DNA from: a virus
IMG/VR virus record: IMGVR_UViG_3300036820_000014
Coordinates: 1 to 64,000 of that record
Direction: 5' to 3' (one strand)
Length of the DNA stretch: 64,000 nt
Both the position numbers and the translations under genes were made by a program. This document shows, piece after piece, positions 7,812-15,304 of this stretch. A model generated the notes under the pieces. It made no database searches. It was not told the DNA's origin and saw only the letters and a program-made list of their open reading frames with translations. Position 1 is the stretch's first letter, and each line of letters starts with the position of its first letter.

Positions 7812-8026
7812 CGCTTCTTTCCTTTCGTCGCGAGATGAGCCTTGCGAGCCTTCTTACTTTTCGTACTTTTCGTACTCTTCGTGGCCTTCAGCCTGATCTC
7901 GGGTACCCAGACCAGCAAGAAGGCAGCCCATAACCATTTTTCCTTTATGCCTCCTTTTTGGTTTTCAGATTCGTTCCGCACCTCATGCACACGTCGCCGA
8001 CCCGTCGGTTCGAAGGGTGAGGGCAA
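7808..8026 (-). CDS. Small single-pass membrane protein with basic KST repeats
   Basis: The frame encodes a hydrophobic segment (KWLWAAFLLVWVPEI) and a lysine-rich tail (KATKSTKSTKSKKARKA) written by three 9-bp tandem repeats at 7856..7882. The start is uncertain: a GTG inside the end of the upstream gene or a later codon near its strong AAGGAGG sequence. The stop overlaps the next ATG (ATGA). A small membrane protein with a basic cytoplasmic tail is likely. Confidence 0.45.
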   Translation of the reverse strand: MPSPFEPTGRRRVHEVRNESENQKGGIKEKWLWAAFLLVWVPEIRLKATKSTKSTKSKKARKAHLATKGKKR

Positions 8027-8766
8027 CCGCTCGCGTCGGTGGTCGATGGCTTTGCGCGCGATCGCGCGCTAACCGGCTTGGCGTCGATCGCAGCGATCCC
8101 GAGAGAACGCCACCAGTCGAAAAGAGATTCGCCGGACTTGTCGGCCATGGCGCGGGCCTTCGTGGCGTATTCGAGCGACACAGTGAAGCGGATCTCCACC
8201 TCATCCTTAGTCACCTGAGCACCCACCAGACGTCCGTCTTGGACCATCTGGGCGAGCCGTTCTTCGAAGCCCTCGGTGACCTCCTCGGACGGTGTCACGC
8301 GCGCGTGACGCGCACCCTCTTCCACCTCGGCTTTTACCTTGGAAACGCGCAAACTTCGCCTCGTCCCCTTGGTCGCTTTCGCTACCTTTTCGACCACCTC
8401 AGGGAGGTTGGATTTAATGGCTTCGGCCTGACGGGCAGAGACCGTGCCGGGAGGCAACTTGACCCCAGCGGCTTGCTCAAGAGCCTGGGTCACCGATGCT
8501 TGGGTAAGCAGCCGGTAAGCGTTCTGGCGAGTCATATCGAACTCGGACTCGATGTACTGCTCCCACGATCCGTAGTCGAGTGCCAACCACGCTTGCCCGT
8601 TGTATGCCTCAGCCACGAGCTGGAACAGCCCTTCGGCGCCTTTGCGGATTCGATCGGTCAACCGCTTCGCCTGGATCTTGGTGAGCGTCGCCTGAATGTC
8701 CGTCATGAGTGTCCGGTTTAGCACCCCGAACGAGGGTTCGCCCAGGGGATTGGGAATGGTGGCCAT
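7945..8766 (-). CDS. DNA-binding protein with central HTH and C-terminal zinc knuckle
   Basis: 273 residues (about 253 if it starts at the second Met). The segment YGSWEQYIESEFDMTRQNAYRLL (about 65-87) resembles HTH proteins that recognise DNA during replication or partition; a basic linker (KGTRRSLRVSKVKAEVEEG) follows. The end has Cys and His residues (CPHPSNRRVGDVCMRCG) suggesting a zinc site. The start codon abuts the ATG of a plus-strand gene, leaving no room for promoters between them. The exact role is unknown. Confidence 0.6.
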   Translation of the reverse strand: MATIPNPLGEPSFGVLNRTLMTDIQATLTKIQAKRLTDRIRKGAEGLFQLVAEAYNGQAWLALDYGSWEQYIESEFDMTRQNAYRLLTQASVTQALEQAAGVKLPPGTVSARQAEAIKSNLPEVVEKVAKATKGTRRSLRVSKVKAEVEEGARHARVTPSEEVTEGFEERLAQMVQDGRLVGAQVTKDEVEIRFTVSLEYATKARAMADKSGESLFDWWRSLGIAAIDAKPVSARSRAKPSTTDASGCPHPSNRRVGDVCMRCGTNLKTKKEA

Positions 8767-8952
8767 ATGCGAATCGTCACCGTCTTCTGGTCACTCATCG
8801 TGCTCATGCTCTGGGTACTCGCCGTGTCGGGGTCCTGGCTCAAGTGGTGGGCCATCACGCCTCACGTGCTCGGGGTAATCGGCATCATCGTGGTCCTCGC
8901 CTTCGTGCTCGAGATCATCGTGGGCATGAAGCGGCCGAGGCCCCAGCGTTGA
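8767..8952 (+). CDS. Small two-helix membrane protein on the plus strand
   Basis: 61 residues with two clear membrane segments (VTVFWSLIVLMLWVLAV and VLGVIGIIVVLAFVLEII) and a basic C-terminus, so it is likely a real inner-membrane peptide. A GGTGG sequence precedes the ATG. It fills the only sizeable gap between two minus genes here. Its ATG directly abuts the start codon of the minus gene. Being a lone plus-strand gene it could be a small holin-like or moron gene; that is inference. Confidence 0.5.
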   Translation: MRIVTVFWSLIVLMLWVLAVSGSWLKWWAITPHVLGVIGIIVVLAFVLEIIVGMKRPRPQR

Positions 8953-8957
8953 CGGTC

Positions 8958-9251
8958 CTAGTCGATATCTGCGACGTCCTCATCGCCGACAAGATCGCTG
9001 CCGTGAACGGGACAATTCCTGTTGCAGGCGGCATATCCGTAGTCGTATTCCTGCCTGTGCTGGTTCCCGCAGATGCAGATGCGAGCGAGGACACCGAGCA
9101 GGATTGAGCGGAGCCGGGCGCGCTCGTTCAGCTCGGCCATGGCGACGGGATCCCTGAGATCGGCAAATGTGATCCCTCCTCGGCGAAAGGTGATCTTCGG
9201 GAAGGCGTCGCCGATCGGAGTCGTCGCCGGCCACGGGGTGAACCTGGTCAT
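8958..9251 (-). CDS. Hypothetical Cys-rich protein
   Basis: 97 residues with ICICGNQH and CNRNCPVHG, a plausible zinc-binding set in the C-terminal half; the N-terminal half has a helix LRDPVAMAELNERARLRSI. The ATG overlaps the stop of the ParB-like gene (ATGA), so the two are likely co-translated. Function unknown. Confidence 0.55.
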   Translation of the reverse strand: MTRFTPWPATTPIGDAFPKITFRRGGITFADLRDPVAMAELNERARLRSILLGVLARICICGNQHRQEYDYGYAACNRNCPVHGSDLVGDEDVADID

Positions 9252-9889
9252 CGGACGGGTGCCCCAAGCGGGTATGAGCAGCGAGGGCGATCCGAACGGT
9301 GGCCGTCCATGATCCGCACAACGTCCTCGGGCTTCGCGTCATCAGGGAGAGGCAACGATCCCAAACACACCATGCATCGGACGGTAGTCCACGTCTCGCG
9401 GCTTACAAGAGCCGAAGCTGGGAGGGGCACTCGACGCCGCCGACGGGAGGGTCGCTGCGGAGGGTCGATTAAAAGGATGCGCCGACAGATATAGGACTGG
9501 CTTCTGCCCACCCGGGCTGCCACCTCGTGTTGGCTCATTCCAGCATCGATCAAACGCTTGAAGGCTCGTGCCTCGTCAGCGGGCTCCAGGGATCGACGTT
9601 GAAGGTTTTCCGTCAGCATCACCACTTGAGCATCGAGTGGCGAAAGACCCTTCTCGACCACGGCCAGTACCTCATCGATGCCGAGCCTTTGAGCGACGGC
9701 GTGACGACGATGACCGGCGAGAATCCGAAAGCCACTCTCATCGTCATCGGGGATCACGATCAGCGGAGCGAGTATCCCGGACGCTCTAACCGACTCCTGG
9801 AGCTCGGAGAGATCGCCCATCGACGAACGGGGGTTGTCCACCGAGGGATGAAGATCGTTTATGTGAAGCAACTCCAGGGTGCGTGCCAT
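9248..9889 (-). CDS. ParB/sulfiredoxin-fold DNA-binding protein with HTH
   Basis: 213 residues. The N-terminal ParB-like domain has IDDLHPSVDNPR-type spacing (HINDLHPSVDNPR) and the core FRILAGHRRHAVAQRLG (about 53-69). Next come the typical LTENLQRRSLEP and an HTH (MSQHEVAARVGRSQSYICRRI, about 117-137). The C-terminus adds a Cys-containing tail. In phages such proteins bind DNA for transcription control or partition, and some are nucleases. It is one of two ParB-like genes in the window. Confidence 0.82.
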   Translation of the reverse strand: MARTLELLHINDLHPSVDNPRSSMGDLSELQESVRASGILAPLIVIPDDDESGFRILAGHRRHAVAQRLGIDEVLAVVEKGLSPLDAQVVMLTENLQRRSLEPADEARAFKRLIDAGMSQHEVAARVGRSQSYICRRILLIDPPQRPSRRRRRVPLPASALVSRETWTTVRCMVCLGSLPLPDDAKPEDVVRIMDGHRSDRPRCSYPLGAPVR

Positions 9890-9934
9890 CGGCTCTCGTC
9901 ATTGTGCCCGCGACCGCGATAGGCGCTGGGGGAT

Positions 9935-10237
9935 TCAGTTCATCGGCCATAGGACCACACATCCCACGGCGTCTTCGGGTGGGGTCGGGTAGTCCTCCTC
10001 CGTGTATCCGTCAGCATCGCGTGCCTCTGGGTCCATGAAAGTTTCGCCTACCCACGGCGTCCGAGGCTCGGCACGATAGAACACCGACGAGCAATCCGAG
10101 AGTGGCGAATATCTGTTCCCTTCGCCGTCACTGCTCAGAACAACGAGGCAGTCGTCTGAGAAGTCGTCAAGCCACGACCTGAGTACGGCAACCGTTATGG
10201 CGGGAGGCTGAGGCGGTTGCGAATTCGTGTCGCTCAT
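9935..10237 (-). CDS. Hypothetical phage protein (VxxLRxWLxxF type)
   Basis: 100 residues. ITVAVLRSWLDDFSDDCLVVLSSDGEGNRYSPL matches a widespread small family in which an N-terminal helix precedes two strands with an SxDxEGN turn; its function is unknown. The C-terminus is acidic. It overlaps the upstream gene by ATGA. Confidence 0.6.
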   Translation of the reverse strand: MSDTNSQPPQPPAITVAVLRSWLDDFSDDCLVVLSSDGEGNRYSPLSDCSSVFYRAEPRTPWVGETFMDPEARDADGYTEEDYPTPPEDAVGCVVLWPMN

Positions 10238-10533
10238 CGTTTGCCATTGCCGGCCGTGGCCGTCTTCATCCGCTCCAGCTCGTCAGCCGCCACCTGAACA
10301 GCACGGGCAACCTCGGGACGTTCGAGCGCCCGTTCGAGCTCAGCCATAGAAGGCCTGCGCGTACAGAGCGTCTCGTCGGCCCAGAAGAAGACCGAGAGCA
10401 GCCCACACAGAGGACACACCATGACGTCGCCGTCGTCTGGCAAGGAGCCCTTGTCGGTCTGGCCTTCGAGGCCCGTGTTGACCACCCAGCAATGAGCACA
10501 GTGGACCTGGAGCGGTTCGGCGCTAGCTGTCAC
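10234..10533 (-). CDS. Zinc-ribbon protein
   Basis: 99 residues with CAHC (about 12-15) and CPLCG (about 41-45), a single zinc ribbon, followed by a helix-rich half (MAELERALERPEVARAVQVA). Both ends overlap neighbours (GTGA in, ATGA out). It could be an adaptor or anti-host factor; nothing in the sequence decides. Confidence 0.6.
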   Translation of the reverse strand: MTASAEPLQVHCAHCWVVNTGLEGQTDKGSLPDDGDVMVCPLCGLLSVFFWADETLCTRRPSMAELERALERPEVARAVQVAADELERMKTATAGNGKR

Positions 10534-10739
10534 GGCAGAGCCGACGCCTCACGGCGCACCAGTGCGTCAGAGACACCCGAGGCCCTTGATATGGCCATCC
10601 AGGACTCGCCGGCGTCGTGAGCCTGAGCCCAGAGCCGTCTCCGCCTCTCGATCAACTGGTGACGTTCGGACATCACTTCAGCCAGGCTCAGTTGGAGCCT
10701 GACGAGTTCGTTGAGGACCTGAGCGGCCGGTGGTGTCAC
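10530..10739 (-). CDS. Small helix-turn-helix protein
   Basis: 69 residues: a charged helix (LSLAEVMSERHQLIERRRRL) then a HTH (AGESWMAISRASGVSDALVRREA) like sigma-region-4 or Xre-type small regulators. A similar architecture occurs in the gene at 19312..19548, so the two may be paralogues. GTGA overlaps on both sides. Confidence 0.6.
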   Translation of the reverse strand: MTPPAAQVLNELVRLQLSLAEVMSERHQLIERRRRLWAQAHDAGESWMAISRASGVSDALVRREASALP

Positions 10740-11149
10740 GCGCTGGGCAACTCGGTGAGATCCACGAACCAGCCGCAGCGAGGGAATGCCAGAACGCCGA
10801 TCATGGAGTCCTGGTGGAGCACCTCGCCGTCAGTGGTCACCACCACGGCCTGGGACCAGATGGCTGGCACCGAGTCATCAGCATCGAGCATGTTCACGTT
10901 GTCGATCGCTAGCCGCACAGTGTCGAGAGGAGCGCCCAGCCGGCGGAGTTGCCGAGCGAAGGCCACCTCCCTGACTTCGTCCATTGAGAACCCTCGCTGG
11001 GTACCTGTTCCGTCCGCCTGTCGAACCGGGCGAATGGTACCCACGCGGATCCAGTAATCCAACTCTCGGTAGGTGCACCCGACGAGTAGGCACACATCGG
11101 TCGATGACAGAAGCTCTTCGATGGTTGGGGTCGCGCTCACAAGATCCAC
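10736..11149 (-). CDS. MerR-type helix-turn-helix regulator
   Basis: 137 residues. STDVCLLVGCTYRELDYWIRVGTIRP is a MerR-like winged HTH with the RxLDYW recognition pattern, followed by FSMDEVREVAFARQLRRLGAP. The C-terminal half is a compact beta-rich domain instead of the usual coiled coil. No Shine-Dalgarno lies at the GTG start, and only about 30 nt separate it from the upstream gene. Confidence 0.72.
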   Translation of the reverse strand: MDLVSATPTIEELLSSTDVCLLVGCTYRELDYWIRVGTIRPVRQADGTGTQRGFSMDEVREVAFARQLRRLGAPLDTVRLAIDNVNMLDADDSVPAIWSQAVVVTTDGEVLHQDSMIGVLAFPRCGWFVDLTELPSA

Positions 11150-11179
11150 GCTACATCCGTACCCGAATGCGGGTGCGGA

Positions 11180-11398
11180 CTAATCCTCCTGAGCTAGTTC
11201 GATGTACAGGACCGAGGATCCTGGGATCACGACCCACCCGTTACGGGTGTCAACCGAGAGGCGCCAGCCGTCGCTCGGGTCCGAGATGACGAGGTTTTCA
11301 AACTTCTCTTTGACTTCCTCCATCTCCGCATCGCTAGGCCGCGCCCAGTCAAGCCCGCGGATGATCTTCCCACCCTTCAGGTGGATCTTCGTGATCAT
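11180..11398 (-). CDS. Hypothetical small protein
   Basis: 72 residues starting MITKIHLKGGKIIRGLDW after an excellent Shine-Dalgarno (GAAGGAGGAGA). It looks like a beta-rich fold with a helix (DAEMEEVKEKFENL). The longer frame upstream is ignored because of the ribosome-binding site. Function unknown. Confidence 0.6.
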   Translation of the reverse strand: MITKIHLKGGKIIRGLDWARPSDAEMEEVKEKFENLVISDPSDGWRLSVDTRNGWVVIPGSSVLYIELAQED

Positions 11399-11480
11399 GG
11401 CAATCTCCTCCTTCTCGTTCGGGTTCTCCCCTACAGACCTGCCCACGCTCCGGGCGGGAAGGGACTCGGCGTTCGGAGTG

Positions 11481-11924
11481 TCAACCACCGGCGAGCACCG
11501 CCGTTCGGACCTGCTCGATTTTGCCGAGCTCAGGCGGGGTCAGAGAATTGGACCTCATCAGCTCGTAGTAATACGGCAGGCGCTCTTCCGGCGTCAGATC
11601 CGACCAGCACGATTCGCACAACGGAAAGATCCCGAATCCCCGGTCGTTATAGGTAGTGACGTGGGGTTCGTGAAGGCTCTTCGTCTCGGTCCATGCCTCG
11701 GATTCCTGCCACCCATGACCGCAGCGGAAGCAGGATCCGAACCCCAGACTGGCAGCGAACCGCGATCGGCGCTCGTAGCCAGCAAGCTTCTCGGTGGGAG
11801 CCATGACCTTGGTGCCGTCGAAGTCGCCAGCCGGGGTCATGCTGGCAAACCAGACGCCGGGGAGCTGAGGTTCTGGTGCCTCTTGGATGCGTCGCCAGAA
11901 CTTACGCACTCGCTTAGGGCCCAT
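11481..11924 (-). CDS. Zinc-ribbon protein
   Basis: 147 residues. CFRCGHGW (about 65) and LCESCWSDLTPEERLPYYYELM (about 103-125) form a two-part zinc site like those of several other small proteins in this window. It overlaps the HAD-like gene by 11 nt. The role is unknown. Confidence 0.65.
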   Translation of the reverse strand: MGPKRVRKFWRRIQEAPEPQLPGVWFASMTPAGDFDGTKVMAPTEKLAGYERRSRFAASLGFGSCFRCGHGWQESEAWTETKSLHEPHVTTYNDRGFGIFPLCESCWSDLTPEERLPYYYELMRSNSLTPPELGKIEQVRTAVLAGG

Positions 11925-12333
11925 ATGGCGACTGGCCGACTAAGGCACTGATGCCGCTCAGTACCGCTTGCCAGTCTCCGGTGAATGGGACCGCCCGATC
12001 ATCGACGTAGGCGATGGCCCCCACCTTCTCGTGAGTGATGGCGTCGTACTCGAGGCGGTGTTTGTCCATCCAGGCGGTGATCCCGTCGAGGCCATCCTGG
12101 TGGTCGGCTCGCGTGCTGAAGATCACTATCCGGTAGCCCAGGCGGTGGAGGTTGGTGAGGAACTCGCCAGCGCCGAGGATTGGCGGTTCGTCGGCCGGCA
12201 CGCTGCCGCACCAACCAGCGGTATATGGGTGGAGCGTGCCATCGAAGTCGACACAGACGGTGCGTGCCAAGGTGGCGAACCAGTCCTTTCGTTGTTGAGC
12301 GTCAGCCCATGGTGGATAGACCTTCAGTCCCAC
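11914..12333 (-). CDS. HAD-like phosphatase
   Basis: 139 residues from a GTG that overlaps the upstream gene by 10 nt. The HAD motif I is VCVDFDGTLHPY with both catalytic aspartates (about 27-29); motif II is the Ser/Thr of IVIFSTRA (about 69); a lysine and the acidic pair (AYVDDRAV) supply motifs III and IV. Small HAD proteins in phages often act as nucleotide or polynucleotide 3-prime phosphatases. The substrate cannot be told from the sequence. Confidence 0.75.
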   Translation of the reverse strand: MGLKVYPPWADAQQRKDWFATLARTVCVDFDGTLHPYTAGWCGSVPADEPPILGAGEFLTNLHRLGYRIVIFSTRADHQDGLDGITAWMDKHRLEYDAITHEKVGAIAYVDDRAVPFTGDWQAVLSGISALVGQSPYGP

Positions 12334-12596
12334 GATGCAAGCTCTGGGTTCTCCTCGATCGGGGCCTCTCGATCGAGGTAGTCGTGAGCGATCGACCAGG
12401 CGTTCTGTGGATCCTCGCCGCAAAGCTCCAAAACCTGTTCGGCCTCCTCGATCCGGGCGATGAGGCCCCGGACGTAGTGGACCCGGATGTAGATGTCGGT
12501 CTTCCGGGTGGAACGTCCCCTGGCGAAGCCCGAGAGCCTCTGCTTGACCTGGGCCAGCTGCTCGTCTGAGATCGGACTGGCAGGGAACCTAGGCAT
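12324..12596 (-). CDS. Hypothetical helical protein
   Basis: 90 residues, mostly helical (EEQLAQVKQRLSG-type start, then HYVRGLIARIEEAEQVLELC). It overlaps the stop of the putative small terminase by 8 nt. The frame is open further upstream, but the ATG at 12596 is the natural start. Function unknown. Confidence 0.55.
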   Translation of the reverse strand: MPRFPASPISDEQLAQVKQRLSGFARGRSTRKTDIYIRVHYVRGLIARIEEAEQVLELCGEDPQNAWSIAHDYLDREAPIEENPELASWD

Positions 12597-13242
12597 CTGA
12601 GCTGGCCGCTGGTAGGACACGGAGCGTGGGCGGTTCGGCAGCGTCTCGGGCGATCTGACGCTCACGCTTGAGACGCTCGAGCTTGGCGTTCAGCTCGCCA
12701 ACGGTGATCTGTTCCACGGTGACGTCGCCGGTGAAGGTGACCTGTGGGGCCTGCTTGTAGAAGTCCTGGACCTTGGCGTACTGGTCGAATAGCCAGCGGA
12801 GGTGGCCCATCGCCTGGTCCGCTCGTTCGGCTCGCTCGGCTCGTTCCTCCGGCGTGGCGTTTCGAGCCTTGCCGGTAGTGGAGTCGATGACCTCGGTCTC
12901 TGAGCGGGTGGACGGGTCCCACCACCTGAGGATCTGGCGCTCGAGGCGGGCGAGGTGAAGCTGACGGGCCTCCTCTGTGGCCTTGGCCGTTCGCTGCATC
13001 TCGTCGACGAACTGGGCCTTGACCGTGTTCGGCTTCTTGCCAAGGCGTCGGCCCACCTCGGCGTAGGTGGCGCCGGCGAGGACGAGTGCGACGATCTGGC
13101 GGCGCTGGTCCAAGCGTCGGGCCTTGGCCTCCATGGAGAGCCGGGCACGGCGCTGCTTGTACGTCTCGGTCCGCGCGGTCGCCTGTGTGGTTCCTCGAAC
13201 GACTGGCGCGTTGCCGTGGGCGGAGGGCTCAGTCGTCGACAT
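12589..13242 (-). CDS. terS: Putative terminase small subunit (HTH DNA-binding)
   Basis: 217 residues. The N-terminal HTH (GATYAEVGRRLGKKPNTVKA, about 55-75) would bind DNA; a coiled helical middle (HLARLERQILRWW and following) suits oligomerisation; the C-terminus contains FDQYAKVQDFYKQAPQVTF. This layout fits small terminase subunits, though a general DNA-binding protein is not excluded. It lies about 6.6 kb upstream of the large subunit with many accessory genes between. ATG 13242 overlaps the upstream stop by 14 nt. Confidence 0.6.
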   Translation of the reverse strand: MSTTEPSAHGNAPVVRGTTQATARTETYKQRRARLSMEAKARRLDQRRQIVALVLAGATYAEVGRRLGKKPNTVKAQFVDEMQRTAKATEEARQLHLARLERQILRWWDPSTRSETEVIDSTTGKARNATPEERAERAERADQAMGHLRWLFDQYAKVQDFYKQAPQVTFTGDVTVEQITVGELNAKLERLKRERQIARDAAEPPTLRVLPAASSDA

Positions 13243-13519
13243 GCTCATAGGTTGCCTCAAACACGTCGGGCTTGCACGGGTACAACTCGTCCTTCACGCC
13301 ACGGATGATCCAGTCGTTTTCAACGGCCAGCATGTCGCCTTCGGGTGTCGGGATCACCAGGCCCAGACGGGCACTCCCATCGGGATACACCCACTCGCCA
13401 TGAGGCTGCGTCTCGTAATCCGTGCCCGCGCCGACGAACGCGCACATCTCCGACCAGTTATCCCATCGGAGCTGAAGCGCTTCGATGACGATCGGCTTCT
13501 TGCGGTAGCGGTCAGCCAC
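13229..13519 (-). CDS. Hypothetical phage protein, YRKKPxVIEA family (copy 1)
   Basis: 96 residues beginning MADRYRKKPIVIEALQL and ending WIIRGVKDELYPCKPDVFEATYE, the signature of a very common small phage protein of unknown function. A second copy is at 16463..16774. It is coupled to the upstream 29-residue membrane peptide by an 8-nt overlap. Confidence 0.7.
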   Translation of the reverse strand: MADRYRKKPIVIEALQLRWDNWSEMCAFVGAGTDYETQPHGEWVYPDGSARLGLVIPTPEGDMLAVENDWIIRGVKDELYPCKPDVFEATYEHVDD

Positions 13520-13601
13520 TAGCCAGCCAGATCAGGTTGCAAATGGCCGCGGCGACCAGCATGCCCCAGACGAATCCGGATACCCACGGGGTCGTCCTCA
13601 C
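13512..13601 (-). CDS. 29-residue transmembrane peptide
   Basis: GTG start overlapping the upstream stop (GTGA), then WVSGFVWGMLVAAAICNLIWL, a single perfect membrane helix, and a stop that overlaps the next start by 8 nt. The tight fit on both sides supports a real gene. It is inferred to insert in the host membrane; the role is unknown. Confidence 0.55.
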   Translation of the reverse strand: MRTTPWVSGFVWGMLVAAAICNLIWLASG

Positions 13602-13939
13602 TCCTGCCCCTTGAACATGACGGCAAGGAGGTGATCGTGGAGGGCTATGGCCATCCGCTCGGACCCGTCAGGCGAGTAGCCAGCGTCGAGGCATTGCTTC
13701 CTATAGCCGTCGACGGCTTCTCGCACGACCTTGAGGCTTTCGATGACCATCAGCATCGCTTCGGTGGCCTCGGCTAGTGGGTCAACCTTGGGTGTCTCTT
13801 CGGGTGTGACATTGGTGGCCATAACATTCCCTTCCTCTTTAAGAGCGCGGAAGCTCTCGCACAGGCATATCTCGCACGCGCCTCCGGTGCTGTAGTCGTG
13901 ATCGCTTTCGAGGTCGGAGCAGAGGCATCGGTTGGGCAT
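13598..13939 (-). CDS. Cys-rich protein with helical C-terminus
   Basis: 113 residues: CLCS and CEICLC in the first 30 residues, then a helical section (LAEATEAMLMVIESLKVVREAV). An internal ATG at about residue 40 has a good Shine-Dalgarno (GGAAGGG), so the C-terminal part may also be made alone. The N-terminal part overlaps the end of a truncated DUF1643 frame. Function unknown. Confidence 0.55.
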   Translation of the reverse strand: MPNRCLCSDLESDHDYSTGGACEICLCESFRALKEEGNVMATNVTPEETPKVDPLAEATEAMLMVIESLKVVREAVDGYRKQCLDAGYSPDGSERMAIALHDHLLAVMFKGQE

Positions 13940-14264
13940 CAGCGAACCTCTTCGAAGCTGTAAGGCCGAAGCTCTCTGGGTCCGGGTGGTCGAGCAGATG
14001 TTCCGGCTTGCTCGTCCTGAGCGCGTAGAGGTTGATCACGCTCATCGAGCCGTAACCCCATCGGTCGGCGAATCGCATGCAGCGCCCGATCGTCCGATCG
14101 TCGATGAAGCTGTCGGCTGTGGACGGGTTGAGCATGATCCAACAGAGCCGGGGGAGTCCGCTCCAGGACCGCACAAGTCGGTAGCGGTAAAGCTCATCGC
14201 CCGAGATGTCGGCGGACTTTACGACCAGTGGGGGATCGACCATGTCAGTAAGCCCGAGGATCAT
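13839..14264 (-). pseudogene. Truncated DUF1643-family gene
   Basis: The first 91 or so residues are a clear DUF1643 match: YRYRLVRSWSGLPRLCWIML, NPSTADSFIDDRTIGRC, RFADRWGYG and INLYALRTSKPEHLLDHPDP. Full-length members continue for about 60-70 more residues after this point. Here the frame runs on into unrelated basic sequence (KRSRLQHRRRVRD) that overlaps the next gene for 100 nt. I read this as loss of the C-terminal half by deletion. DUF1643 has no settled function. Confidence 0.6.
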
Positions 14265-14285
14265 CGTCGCTGAATAACTCCGAGC

Positions 14286-14537
14286 TCACCGTGCTGGCCT
14301 CATGTGGGGCGAATCGCTATAGCGGGCGAGGAACTCCATCAGCTCGTCTGTCGAGTCCCACCTGATGTCGCCACGCCGGCCGCACCAGCAGAGGAGGCGG
14401 TAGTCATCGCCCTTCCGCTCAAGCGCCACGTAGGTCCCGGGGTCGAGGCATGGGCAAGGTGGGAACCCTGGCCAGTCCGAAACGTCTCGATAGCCGAAGA
14501 CGATCTCCCAGCCCGGGTCGATGGTCGGCTGGCTCAC
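14286..14537 (-). CDS. Hypothetical Cys-containing protein
   Basis: 83 residues beginning with a GTG that overlaps the upstream stop (GTGA). CPC and CWCGRR near residues 28 and 50 could bind a metal. It ends with a helix-like ELMEFLARYSD. Function unknown. Confidence 0.55.
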   Translation of the reverse strand: MSQPTIDPGWEIVFGYRDVSDWPGFPPCPCLDPGTYVALERKGDDYRLLCWCGRRGDIRWDSTDELMEFLARYSDSPHMRPAR

Positions 14538-15241
14538 GTCGCCTCCGTGGCGTCGAGGGCTGCCAGGGCGTCGACAAGTGCCCCGAACTCGCATTCACGA
14601 TCGTGCTCGTTGGAGCCTTCCTCCACGTTCCTGATGTGAACGTGGCAAAACACGCACTCATGCGGCGAGTAGCCGCCGAACCCAAAGCCGTCGTCGAAGG
14701 CACATATCTTCCGCGCCGCTTTCACAACCCGCTCCATCTTTTCAAGGTCAGCCCAGATGTCCTCGTTGTCAGTGCGCGATCTATCCACCTCTTCGATGGC
14801 TTCTTCGTTAAGCCCCTTTTCGCAAAGTTGGCGGTCGAACTTGGATTGCATCTCGGTTGGCTTGGCTCCGAGCCGGATAGCGAGGTTGCGGTAGTAACAG
14901 GTCAAATCGATCCACCGCTGCTCTTCGTTCTCCAGGGCTTCTGCCTTACGTGCTGCGGTCACGGACTCAGCTGCTTCCACGACGTCGCACAGACGATTGA
15001 GTTCTCGGGCGAGGGCAGTGAGTTTCAACTCAGCTGCTCTACCGAGTCGCTCCTGTTCCGTTGTCCCACTCCGCCATGCGAGCGGAAGAGGCACGTACGC
15101 AATGACGGTCTCGTCGGCCACCGCTTCCCGAACGATGTTCATTCGTAGCGTTCCGAGGAGGCCGTAACTCAACTTCCACTTACCAGGCGTGATCCCTGAG
15201 AGAAGGGCCTGGATCTGCGCTAGTCGTTCGGGGCTGATCAC
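14534..15241 (-). CDS. Ead/Ea22-like phage protein
   Basis: 235 residues. The N-terminus (LLSGITPGKWKLSYGL) carries the ITPGxW motif typical of Ead/Ea22-like proteins, which sit in early accessory regions of phages and have no known function. Helical, acidic sequence follows, and CVFCHVHI plus nearby His residues near the end may bind zinc. A 15-codon frame fills part of the 63-nt gap upstream. Confidence 0.6.
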   Translation of the reverse strand: MISPERLAQIQALLSGITPGKWKLSYGLLGTLRMNIVREAVADETVIAYVPLPLAWRSGTTEQERLGRAAELKLTALARELNRLCDVVEAAESVTAARKAEALENEEQRWIDLTCYYRNLAIRLGAKPTEMQSKFDRQLCEKGLNEEAIEEVDRSRTDNEDIWADLEKMERVVKAARKICAFDDGFGFGGYSPHECVFCHVHIRNVEEGSNEHDRECEFGALVDALAALDATEAT

Positions 15242-15304
15242 AACGTCACGCTCTCATCCTCTCGGTAAGAGTTGGCGTCATTGCACATCGCATGGCAGGT
15301 GTGT

